Shown here piece after piece: positions 22,966-35,800 of a DNA stretch of 64,000 nucleotides. Every line of letters begins with the position of its first letter. Within the stretch, counting starts at the first letter, position 1. A program made the translations under genes and the position numbers. The DNA comes from Monarcha castaneiventris obscurior (taxonomy: Eukaryota > Chordata > Aves > Passeriformes > Monarchidae), in assembly GCA_026261815.1 (NCBI GenBank), contig JAMPIT010000379.1:20882501-20946500 (forward strand), in the 5' to 3' direction. The notes beneath the pieces were generated by a model. The model saw only the letters and a program-made list of their open reading frames with translations. It searched no databases and was not told where the DNA came from.

Positions 22966-25900
22966 ATAAAATACAAATAATTCCATAAGCAAATTATAAA
23001 AGGCAAGAAGTCTACCCAAAGATAATGTTTATTTGAAGTTAAAGTAACATTTAAAAAAAAGCTGTGGCCTGGAGATTTCCGGACATAGTGACCAGTATTT
23101 GCAGCCGATATAAATTGGTAGGATGTCTCCACTAAATCAAAGCAGAATTGTTTATCTTGTTATACCCTCATAAGTTTTTCAGAGCAAATGTGATGGAATT
23201 TGCTCCCTTCCAGTGGTAAATTGTGTAAAATAGGATGGTTAGTTCTATACTGGGAAGGTCATTTCAGTCTTATTTCAGAATAACTAATGGAGTTTTGAAA
23301 ATGTTGAAGTAATGCATGTGTGTGCTGTATGCAGATGGTGGGAGAAAATGCTACATGCATGAAACCCAAGCACAGAAATGATGAACTTGAAACTATATTT
23401 TCAGTGAAAGCTATTTAGCTCTAGAGCCTCTCCTTTGCATTTTGAGTGGATTTAGAAGAATGCATTATTCATAGCAAAACAGCAGTTAGAAAGTCAGTTG
23501 TTTCTGATGGAAGGTGGTGGACACAAGCTTGTATATTTTTTGGCCTTTCATGTTGCTACTGGAGAAAAATCTGTCTTGTGCCTTGAATACTGTATTGATT
23601 ATAATCAATCATTCATTTTAAATAGACTAAGGTATGCCCTACTTAGCAAAAACTACATTGACAAAGAGAGTGTATTAATGAATCCTAGAAATTTTGGCAT
23701 TAATTAGGCCTGCTGAGGTCTTAAATGTAAAGGATAAATGTGGTATCATTCAATACCCCAATTTTTTGACTGATTATTAGAGATAAAATGGAGTATTTTT
23801 TAATGTTCAATCTTGAGAAGGATTAAATAACAGAAGGGTTTAAGTGATACAGTCGTCAGATGTTCAGCTGTCAAAACACCATTTTTCTGACTGTTTTGCT
23901 TTGGATCAAGAATTGTGATTTGTTCTGGAAAGTACACTTTGGAGACATCATGTCTGAGAGGGGTTAAAGGATCATGCCACGCGAGACACAATTTTAACTC
24001 TAGGATCAGTCCTTTTGAGAAAAAAATATGGAGTCTTTCTCTGTTGATAAAGAGAAAAATATCCATAGGTTAAAAAGCCATTATTGTAACACTTCTTTTT
24101 CTCTTTTGTGTTTTAGAACCAATATTATTTTTTCCATCGGTATGTGTAATGAGCCATAGCTAATATAGGTACTGAAGTTAATATCTCTGAAACTCAGCTT
24201 TTCAGTATCAAAAAAAAGGGGGCAGGAGGAGAATCGACATATATTTCCAGATTTTACCCCTTGTATAGTTGTATTTAGGATACCTGAGCCTCAGCTATCA
24301 CCTCATGGATGGAGTATAAGATGAGAAAGTAGGCAGATATTGTTTTGCTTTTGACCTTGTGGTGTGGGTATACTCCATAGTGTTTCTGCCTCTTTATTCT
24401 AGTTATTCTATTTATTTAGCTAGTTGAAACTACAGACACTCTTGCTGATGTACGGTATCACAATGAAACTGCAATTAAAAAAGAGTAGCTGTGCAGCAAG
24501 AAATGTTAATAAGACAGGTTCCTTATACCTTGTTAGGCAATGCCTACACTGCTGGCAGCTCTTTCAAGACTGATAAATATGGATCTTTGAGGCAATACTG
24601 TAATATCTCTGAAAACAATTATACAAAGGAAAAAATCTGAATTTGAATAACTGCAGTGCAGAAGCTTTGTGAATGTGTGAATAAGAAAATATAATGGCTA
24701 AAGATTTTCACGCCAAGTTTTATTCAGCTTCATTTGAATGCATTTCTGAGGCCTGAGGAAGCTGCACTTAGTGAAGGACCTAAGAGCTTGGAAAGTGGAA
24801 TCAGAGGGATCTGTCAACTTGCTTCTCACCCTTGTAATTCCTCAGATTAGCAGCTGTTTTGATTTGTGCTAATGGCTCCTAAAAACTTATTTTTAGCCAG
24901 GAGTTCTCAAAGTACAGGACATTCTGATTGTAATTGTTCAGTGTTCTGGCATGTGCCATTGGGTGGAGGATTAAGATAGCTGCTGGTAGCTGCTGTTAAT
25001 TCTCCCATACTTTGGGGATCCTTAAATACCTTAAAGGGCAGCTTTTCCTGAAGTCTCTTCAATGCTAGAAAAAGGCATGTTTGTTTCCAGAATGTGGCTG
25101 TTAGTCAGTCTTTGAATATGTTTGAGCTCTTAATATCAGAGTGTTACACTGAAAGAATCTTTCTCTGTGTGGTGATTTAGAAATAAATGGTGTAAAGTCA
25201 GACTACCAAATTATAATATTAGTATGGGATTAATAAAACCTATGGGTGACAGAAATGGGGTATAGACATTCCCTGTTGTTCTCTTAAATTTTTATGAAAA
25301 GGTTCACAAGAGGTCCTTGTCATGTGCTTTCAACAACTACTCCTTAGTTGCCTCACCAATGAAGAGACACCTAGCAGAGGATCCAAGATTTGGATTCACT
25401 GATTTTGTCATGAGCTTTTCTGCAAACAGTGTCTTTAAAGCTGGAGTTTTCAATTGATCTAAAGCTCGAATGCAAACTCCTTTCTGTGTTTACTAAATGA
25501 ACTTAGTTTTTACTGGGGACAGAGCTGAGTTTGCAACTCAGTCTACATCTATCAACTCTCCTGGTTGTTCTAATGCTTTTGAGCAGCGACTTTCTCTGCC
25601 TTGATTTTTTTCCATGCCTGAAATGGGAGTAAGCCTCCAGTAAAGCCCTCCATCATCAAAATTCTTGCTTGTGATTCACACAGTGTTACCCATCATTCTA
25701 AGATTTAAAAGCAGATGTTTCAGCATCTGTGCTTTCAACCACTGCTACAAAGTTGTCTATAGATATGTTGAAAAGGTAGCCTCCAATACTAGTAAACCTG
25801 CTATCTATCCTGGATGTTGTGCTCAGCCAAAGGTCACTCAAACTGGTAGGAAGAGAAAATAAAAGGCTGGAACCTGTGAAACAACTGACTTCTCCACTCT

Positions 25901-26729
25901 GTGTTTCATTTTTGGCAAGGCACTTGTAGTAGCAATATTGCCTACTTTTGCGCTGGTGAACATGTGTTCTGAAAGAGAGGAGAAAGAAGCTTTTTCTTCT
26001 GCAATAACACATTAACCAGCTGAGTGGTTTAAATAAATAGGTAGTAGTCTCTGTAAGGATGATATTCTCTTATGTACAGGTAAGAACTTTTTGTTAGAAT
26101 GTGGCAAAAGAGAGACTTTGAAATGAATCAAAGGTATATTCTGCTCATGCTGGGCCTGTGTCTTAAGTTGCCTCAGATCAGCCAAAAGGGAGACTGCTCT
26201 GCCTGTGTAAGGATGGTTGGATTGGTCTAGTTAGGAAAAAACACCATGACAAGCAACCAAAATTTTCCTGCATACATATTTAACCAAAAATACTAAACAG
26301 CAAGCTTCATTTTGTCACTGGAAATATTTTGTTGTGAGATGATGATTCATCATTGATCTTTGGTGTCTGCTGATGGAACAGGTCTCTTGGGAGGCAAATA
26401 TAATCAATATCTTTCTTATCTGTTTGACAAGCCAAAAAAAATCAAGAAACAGACCAGCTTTTGTTTCAATGATTTAAAGCACATTTTCTAACTTCTTATT
26501 TGACGAATCTGTTTGTAAATCTAGTCTAGAAAAATGCTGTTTTTATAAGCTTCAGGAACATGTTTCATTTGGAATGAATGAATGATTACTTGCCAGCAGA
26601 CAGCTGTAAATACATAAAATGTTCAAGCTTTTTGAGGCATGGCTCAAATGCCAGCACAAAATCAATGACAAAAATCAATGTCTTATATGTGCAATACTTT
26701 ACTTAATCATTTAAAAAAATTATTTCAAG
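22966..26729. other. AT-rich non-coding DNA
   Basis: No gene or repeat recognised. Short open frames (for example 23498-23707 plus and 25698-26012 minus) show no recognisable product or splice-site support. Confidence 0.5.
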
Positions 26730-26812
26730 AGTCAGATCCAGAGCAAATTTTCAGAAATAGCTTAGCTTCTATAGAGTTCTATTGATTTACTCCTGTGCTA
26801 GATCTGGCCCAC
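26730..26812. repeat. Possible ancient palindromic sauropsid repeat, degenerate
   Basis: GTCAGATCC at 26731 and GATCTGGCCC at 26801-26810 form imperfect inverted ends. Between them is a TAGCTTCTATAGAGTTCTATTG-like core that resembles an old hairpin-type repeat I remember from bird and reptile genomes. The match is short and diverged, so this is a tentative call. Confidence 0.35.
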
Positions 26813-29800
26813 TGTAGAAACTAAATTTAATATAACTGTATCTTTTAATGTATTTATTTATTAGTACTGAACATCATTGCATTTTACACCACAACAAAAG
26901 TGGATTATGCTCGTGGCAAATTCTTTACATACACAGAATCTGCAGTTGTGTCTGACACGGAGCAAAATTACACTTGACATTTATAAACTCAGGATTGAGT
27001 TTTCCATTTCATTTTGTGTAATTTATAAAAGAAGTTCATTGCTTAACTTACACTGCTGATTATAACTAGTAATTTGCATGAATGATTAGGATATGCTTTG
27101 TGAATTAGGAATTCTTAATAAAATTTCTAGCAAGTATGAGCTTTCAGAAATTTTCTTTCTCAGTTGATTTGATATAAATTGTTGAGATTTATTGAACTTC
27201 TGTAAACCACTAAGTATCATGCTTTAAATATTTTGTAAGGATATATTAGGAAAGTACAGAACTAATAGTTGGCACCACTGCTTCTCTTTGCTATTGAAAT
27301 ATTGACAATAAATAGTGTAGATTGTTTAGAAACAGTTTCTTAAACTTAATTTGGTGTGTCTTGTGGTTACCGATCCATACTATTGCAGTACTGGGACTAT
27401 TAGGTGGTGCAAGTGCTGTCCATTGCAGTGCTGGGTGTGCAATGATCTGCAGAGTAAATATTCTGGTATAGGTGAAGAGTCAGACTTTCAGAAATGATAA
27501 CTATGATGCTGTTGACTTGCTGCTGATAGTGCTCATCATCTCTAAACAAATCAGGGATAATTCCAAGAGGAAGTTAAAATATGTTAGCTTATAAAACCAA
27601 TCATGTTAGTAGTATTGTGTTAGCATTATTGTACTCTCTCAGTTCCTGACATCATACATTTGAAAACATTTACTTAATACATTAACAAGGTAATTCATCT
27701 CATTTAATATCAGTCAGCCCAATCCTCATGAAAAATGTCCATTTAGGTAAGTAGTGATTTTCAGCCAACTAAAAAAATGCAGACTGTATCATGTAAGCCT
27801 TTCTTCCTTTTTGGAAGACTGTACATCTTTAATGTAAGTAACCTGACTTTTGCCATCTCTTTAATTGCTATACTGTGTCCTGTGGTTAATAACTAATACT
27901 TCCTTTAATTTGCTTTCTATCTGTGACACCTCATTTTTTATACATTTCTATTGCCTGTATTTAATAACAAGGTCTATTATTGTACAGAATATATTAATTA
28001 GGTCATACAGCAGTTAATACTATTGGGTGAGAAAGCTGAAGCAAGGTAATTTATCCTGCATAAAAAGGAGTCATGAATCATGGCCAGCTGCTGTTTGTGC
28101 ACAAGTAGTTCATGTGGATTTCCATACTTAAAATATGAAGTTGTCCTATGATGGTTTTTATCATACTTTTGAGAAAAAAATTTGGTAGTACTATAAGGAA
28201 AATTGTGTCTATTCTTCCATTTGCAAAGCTCATTGATTACGTAATGAGACTAATTCCAGGACCAGATAACACATGTTAAGGCATAGCCTTTTTGAGGTCT
28301 CTTCTGATTTACTTTCCTAATTCTGTAATTAAATTGAGGTAATGAATAATACAATGCATTTTCAGGTTTGTGAAGTATTAGAGGCAGCACCTTTAAAATT
28401 CAACATTAAATGACTAGTTTACATTTTATGTGTTATATATTTGTCCATGCTGTTTATTTTTCCTTTCTGTCCTTTTGAAATTGCACATTTTTACAAAAGA
28501 TTGGAAATACAGGATGTTATCGATGTTAGTTGTTTCACTTCATTACAGCAACAATACCAACCAGTATCTCATTCAGGAATTTTAGACAACATTAATTAAA
28601 TTCTGCCATCAAGAAGATGAGTATTTCTCAGCAAGGAAATATTAATTTGTGATTAATAAGTACTGAAACTTTTATCCAGAAGTTTAGCATTCATGGCAAT
28701 GTCTAATTCTGTTATGCTTTTGAACAGCATTACAGTGTTAGAAAATAAATAAATAAATATCATGGACAGGCATTTTGTTGTTATTTATATTTAAAACTTG
28801 GAGTAGAGTTATAGGGATTTTTGTTCCATTTGAAGTAATGTAACTTCGTTCACTAATGTTGTACTTGGATTCATTGTAGGGGAAATGGTTTCTTTATGGT
28901 TATCTAATGAAGATTGTACAGTGACTGGAAAATACCCTTAAAAATGGAGAATATACAGGGACCACTTTGAAAACTGAGGGAGAAATGTAATACCAGTCGT
29001 AAGAAAACATTTGCCTCGTACCTGGCATTCATTCACAACAGTTGTATGTGACATTATTTGTGTACAAGGGCGTATGGTTATCTTCACACTCCTTGAAGTG
29101 GTTCTCTGTGCCAAAGGGCTGCTCAAAAATTCCTTTTACTGCTGGTAGCCAAGGAGTTATTACCACATTCGGAAACTGCCAGGAAAGCTGGGTCCTGTCC
29201 TATTTCCCCTGGCCATTCTTTGTACTACTTGTGAGAAAGGGAAATTGTGTCCCCCACTGCACTGGCTCAGCATCACTGCGGGTTCTCTCCACGCTGTGCT
29301 CATCACCCCTGCATCCTGCTTTCTGCTGTTGGCATGCTGTGAAGCAACTGCAGTGCTCCGAAGCCTGTCTGTTGGATGTAGGTGAACATTTATTCACAGC
29401 TGTAAAATAAGCCTTGTAGAGACAAGTGTTAGACATGAGAGAGAGGGAGAGAGAGTAAAATCCTCACTCTGGGTTAGTTAAAGGAAAGCTGTTTGTTAAC
29501 ATTTGAGAGCCCATGGTTTTGTCTTGGCTACATTGCAATGATCATCCTGCCTGAAGCTGCTTCTTTTCTAGACAGACTTATACCAGGATCATTATACATA
29601 GCAAGAGATGCATTGGCCAAATTTATTTTGCTTATGCCAAACCAAAGTAAACAGGAATGGCCATAATTCTTACAAAGCAGAATTTTGGGAATGGCATCAT
29701 GTCTCAAGATGAATTGCTACAGCTGTCTCAAAACATGTGACTTTGTAAAGAAGGAACATTTTTTCACATGAACTGTACTGAGCTAATTGCTATTCTCTTT

Positions 29801-32800
29801 ACAGCAATAAAAATTTGCATTGTCTTGCTCACATCTGTGTTTTCTGAAGCACAGCATTCTTATGTTCTTCTAAGAACTCACAATAATATAACATTGCATT
29901 TCAGTAGTTGAGAAAGACAAGTCTCAAGCCTTACTAGAGTGAAATTCCCTTTACACAGAGATTTGACTGATGCATGGAATAACCTGTATTTGATGAAGGG
30001 GAGTGGGACAGAGAGCACAGTGGGTGTTTGGGTGTTTTGGCAATAAAGTCAGCTTGAGGAAGTCAAGGTAAGGTGACAGATTGAATGGCACAACCAAACT
30101 CATTACTACTGCTTTTCTGGGTCACAATGCAAGTCCAGTAAAGACAACAAATGCTTTAACTGAATAGGAGATTACAGTAGTCTTGCCAAAATCCCTTTTT
30201 TAGGAGGCAAGGGGAAGTGATTTTCTTTCTCCCCAGCAGGTAAGAAGCCCATGTCTGCTAAGGCTGGGTGCAAAAGGGTGAACGTCATCTCTGAGAAAGT
30301 AGGCAGGAGTCAAGTAAATTTGCCAAATTTGCTCAGATTAGAGCTGTCATTTGTCTTTGACTGAACAGATGGAAATAGTGAATGAAGACCATAGCCTTCA
30401 AATGTCATTGGGAAAAAAAAATCAGCTAGAAACAGAAAGCCAATCTAGGAAAAGAAGTAGCATAATAGCCTTAGGCCTCATGTTTGTTTAAAATTGGAGG
30501 ACTGATCAGACAACTATTTCAGGTGGATCTTGTACATGCGTATGTAACTGATGAAAAGTAATTTTCACAGTAGAGGTATTTTATGACTAAGAAAAAATTG
30601 CCAGTATTTTTTCATAAGTGACTAAGCTGTGGTCTGGGAAAAGAATCCATGACAGCAGTAGAATATTCCTGTACATTGTATTTCATTTTAATCGAATTAA
30701 AATGATGAATTAAAGTAACTGGCATGATAATTTCTTCCATTGTTTTGGATTTTTTGGCACAATTTCTTCTTGTGAGACTGCACACATTGTTTGAATTGAG
30801 TTTACAAGTTATTAGGTACCTCAGGTTTTCTACATATAAACTTTGAAGCCTTTAAACCCATAATTTCATCTTCATATTTTCATTACAATCAAATCAAGAT
30901 AGCACCCAGACATGCAGATTGTTGAAATTAATGCATATTTTTAAATATTAAAATTGCTATGGAAGCTAATATGTACATTAAGTACAAGGCTGGAAAAAAC
31001 ATGGGGAATAGCAAAAAGAATCATAAAGAGGACAAGGAATTTTCAAATGAACAAATGAACATGACAGGTGTGTCCAATGGGGAAGTGTTGCACTGCAGGG
31101 AGTTTACACCTGAGGCTTTTGTGGAAATGGTCCTGAGACACTTTTTTGTATAATAATTTCACTATTGATATTGGTAAATATTGCGAGTGTGCTTCTGAAA
31201 TTTGCTCATATAGGCAGAACGACATCAATAATACAGAGAAGGAGTGGAACATCATATAGGAGACGGTGAAGAATGGGTGTGGTAATTGAAAGGCAGTTAA
31301 ATACTAGCTGAGGGTCGCTTATTAACATCAGTTTTCTACTATAAGGTCTCTTCCATTCCTGTATATTTTTGCTTTTATTAATTTTGGATAGTCTATATTT
31401 TGTTTTGCCAGTAATAATTTTTTAATTATTTTTCACATCACGTCCGTTATACAAACTGGTTTTTAACACAACTGAAAAATGGTGAAAATATTTTTTTCAC
31501 TAAAAATAACTTAAAAACAGAATTACCTTAAATATGTAAAAAGTATTACTCACTGAATTGTAAACCCCCAAAAGCAAAAAATTTATAATGAAAACTGAGA
31601 AATATTTCAACTTTTATAACACCAGCAGCCAACCAAAAAGGAGTTGAATCTTCTAAAACAGATGCTGTCTTGTGATGGAAGATAGATCGGCCTGCGAGCC
31701 TGAATAAACTTTGTCTCTAATTAGTATGCAAATCTCACCTGCTCCAGGGCTCTTCCTCTTTCAAAAACTATGATCTATTTAGTTCTTCTGTGTTTTCTGG
31801 TGAATAATCTCACCCAGGAGGATTCTTTTTCATTCCAATTTTCTTCATACCTGTAATTTTCAAAGTATGCTGTTCTCTTTCAGGTCAATATTTTCTTCAA
31901 AGCAACAAGATGAGAAATGTTAGCATTTCAGAAATTAAAAGAAAAAAGTTGAAACAAATGCAGACATTTAATAATAAAAATTATTTTGCTTAATCCTATA
32001 GGGTAAAATTCTCTTTTCCAATGCATGCTTATATATATCTAAAATCCATACAAAAACTACAAAGAGGACTATAGATGTTGAATATAAATTTCATTCATCT
32101 GGTGTTTGACTTGATTAGCAGGCTATTTAATACCAGAATGTTAAATAAAATATAAAAATGCCTTTAAAATTCAATCTTAGACTATTAAAAATAGTGATGG
32201 CTTTCAACAGAAGTAGGATCCCACTTAGTCAATGTCACTGAAACCATATCAGCATGTTATGACGTACAGAAGATTTCCAAATAGCTGTAAACTTCTGAGA
32301 CTCAAACCCAATTCCTCTCTGCTTCCCTTCCATTTTTGCTGATACAATTCCCTGTGTCAGCATGGAACACAAAAAAAGCATCTAAACATCTGGACCTGGT
32401 TCAGGATGCGGATCTTTTGAGGGATATATTCATATCAACTGCTTTCAGACTACTCCTTTCAGGACTCTGCCTTCTAAATAAGCAGCCCTTTTTCTAGTCT
32501 CTAGATATGAAAGCTAGTTTTCTAGTTTAATGGTCAAAATCTTCATAGCCTGACTCCCTTCCACTATGCAAATAAGTCCCTAGGACCGAATGTATGTGCA
32601 CAAACACACCTGTCTGCATACAGGCACATGATCAGGACCTGTGATGGCAATTCCTGCATGTTTACAGGGCTCTTCAAGTGCAATGAATAACAAGACTGTA
32701 TGTTACACCTTATACTGTATATATTTAATGGTGTAAGCTCTCTTCCATGAAATGCATGAAGTGATTTAGCTACTCTTATTTTATATGCGTAATTCCTCTT

Positions 32801-35800
32801 TGGTGGCCTTTAAATAATGAAAAAGGAATTAAATACACCTGTATTTTATTTTCTAGCTATGTGCAGGGGGCATCCTTGGACAAATCACATAGATGTAGAC
32901 CCTGAAAAGTTTTCAAAGGCTCCAATTAATTCCAAAGGCATCTTTAAAGGTTTGGGCTTTAATCTTTCTAGCCTTTGATTTCCTTAGCTCTAAGATGAGA
33001 ATGTTACTATGCATATATCTCTGCAGCCCTTTGGAGACTCTTGGATGAAAGGTCCTGTAAAACTGTAAACCATGTTTGTATTATTTTCTTATTGGCCACT
33101 AAAGGGAATTTTGCATGGAATATATAAGAATTTGAACTACAAGCGTTTGCAAAGTTTATCAGAATCAAGAAATTTGCCCTACATATTTATGTAACTATTA
33201 CAAAATAAAAGCACCAAACATAAATAATGCATGGAAGTATTTAAAATTTTCCCTACAATTTTCTTATTATTTGATCTGATTGGATGGGCAGCACTATTGA
33301 AGATCTTCTGAGAGACGTCTCATTCTCCCAGGAATGGTGCTTCTCAGTAAAAGGTAACTATAGGAAATTGTTTTAGCATTAGGGAGTCACCTGATTCAGT
33401 TCAGCGCTCAGAGGTGGGACCAGCAACCTTATTTGCTAAAGGCAATTTACAGAAGTACATTACAGGTGCCAAACTATGAAATTGTTTGAGACAAAGAGTA
33501 ATAGGTCAAAGAGAAGCTATAAGCCCAAATAATCAAGAAAGAGAAAGTTCTGCACCACCATTTCCAGAATGATCGCTATGATTTTGATTTGGGGTGTAAG
33601 AATGCACAGAAATTGGTGGAAGCTTTGTTTTTAGCAGCATATAAATGTGAAGGAATCAGTCTGTGCTCTTCAGTGGCAGCCAGGTAGATGGCAGGTCCTT
33701 GGCAGCTGTAATACACTGACCTGGGGGAATGGGGCTGGGGGAGCACATCCAGAGCAGTGTGTGCTACCCTGGGGGCTCCTGCTGCTTCTGGTTGCACAAG
33801 TCCCTGCTGTGGAAGAGATTTATTTCTCCTATCTCACCGTCTTGCTTGCAGGTTAGCTCTGTGCAGCCTGTTTACAGGGCCATTTTCCTGCTGTGCTCAC
33901 CAGAAGACAAAGTCAAATTTGAATCAGAAAGTTCTAGTTCATCAAGCCTTATTTTAAATCCTTGAGTCTCTGCCTTAATTTCAAAGCCTTCCTCAGGCAT
34001 GTTCAATAGCTCTTCAGAGAAAATGAGGCTTTCTCAAGTTTGTATTTCAGTTAAGCTAAGATAAAGATTCTTGTCCAACAAATGCTAAAACCAGCATGAA
34101 TCCCGCCCAGCTCAGAAACAGTGCACAACCTCAGATGAGTATTGGGTCTGGAACAAGTCATGCTGCAAGCAAGCATATTCACATGTACTGATATACTTCA
34201 ACTGAGCTGTCTAAAAATGTTTTGCAAACTTATTTTATCACTGTGGGTGAAACTCAAACATTTCATACGAGACAGTGTCAAGTTTAATGGATGCATTAAA
34301 ATTTATGTGAGATATCTGGGCTAAATACACTGTCTAGAAAGAGAAATCCCTCTTTCAGTAAAATGGGAAAGAGGCCTCTGCTATGCTGAAATATGTGGAA
34401 ACTCCAAGCGTCCCACCAGATTCAGCTCTCAGTGTCAAAATAACTTAAGCCTCCAGATTGACAAGGGGTTATTTTTAAAATATTCATTTTAGTATAGGCT
34501 TTTATTAATACTGAAAATTAATTTCTGGAAAAAGCTATATCTTATAAATAAAGTAATAGAGCAGAGATTTGTTAAAAAAGAAAGCTGAGGGGTTTTTTCG
34601 CAATTCAGATTAATTTAGGATCCAGCTAGTAACAAACCACCCCAAATCTCGACATTTTTGTGGCATTTTGAGCAGTTTGGTACTTTTCATTATATTGTTT
34701 CGTGGTTTAGTCCTATGTTCCTTTTTGTCAAATTATTTGTATTATGGCAGTCTTTCATACAAAACAGGCTTGTAATATCAGGTTAGGGCAATGTGGATTT
34801 AAGAGAATCTAAAGGAAAACCAACAGGAACATTTCTGTTGAAGGTCTAGGAATAATTTGCACTAATGCAGTAAAATTTTCAATGTGTAGCTCGGGACTAA
34901 AAAAAAGAGGCTGAAGTAAGTTTACTCCTCAATTTAATGATGAAAAAGCAATATTCAAGAGAATGCAACAAATTATCTTTTCAGTTCATTATTACAAGTA
35001 TATCTAAGGACTTAACATTATTGGTTGTAACTGACTCAGCAGATTAGGGTGAGTATATTACCTTTGAAACTTTACTAACAGAAGTGAGATTCTTTGTACT
35101 TTGCTTCTTCAATTCCAGACTTCTTTTCTTCTTATTCCTCTCCAAAGGGTTAAGCTCAGATGGACTCAGATTTTTCCTTCCCTTACGGTCTCACAGAGAT
35201 GATTGAGAGAGAGCTGCTCTTGAGTCAGGTTTCTCCAGCAGACATGAGACCAGAGCAGCTGTTAGTAACCAGACAGTGATTCATATACTTCTTTTTATTA
35301 TTATTCCTTTATTTTAAATACATTTTTTATCCTGAAACAAGTCTCTTTGTCTTCAGGTGACAAATATCTTCTATCTAGCAAGCTGAGCCCTCATCATCAT
35401 TAAAGATGCAGAGTGGGTAGGGTGAGTTTAACCCACTCTTCATACATACATAATTTTAATCTTTAATTTTCTATAGATAGGGAAGAAAAAGTGAAAATTT
35501 CTAAAACAGAAATTTCTGAATTTGCCAGTCATTTTTGTGGAAGAATAAAATGAAAAGAAGAATTATAATGCTTATAGGGAATGTTCATTAGAATTACTTA
35601 TATACAGGAAGAAATCAAATCTAAGGATAATATTTGATGCAAAAAGAATGAGGCAAAGTAGCAGGTTTTGGCACTTAAATAGACTTTTCAATTTACTTAA
35701 TAAAAACCAGAATAAACGGGTTGTTGCCAAAGAGGGTTTATACAACTCCTTTGAAAATGGCATTGAAAAATTGTCACTTGGACAAAGTTTCAAAGCACAA

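Noticed and set aside
29042..29410. Open frame of 122 codons
   Set aside because: No recognisable domain, no exon-like boundaries, and a comparable frame on the other strand.
34420..34470. Short match to an ancient palindromic reptile/bird repeat
   Set aside because: Only a few words resemble the remembered consensus, which is too little to support a call.
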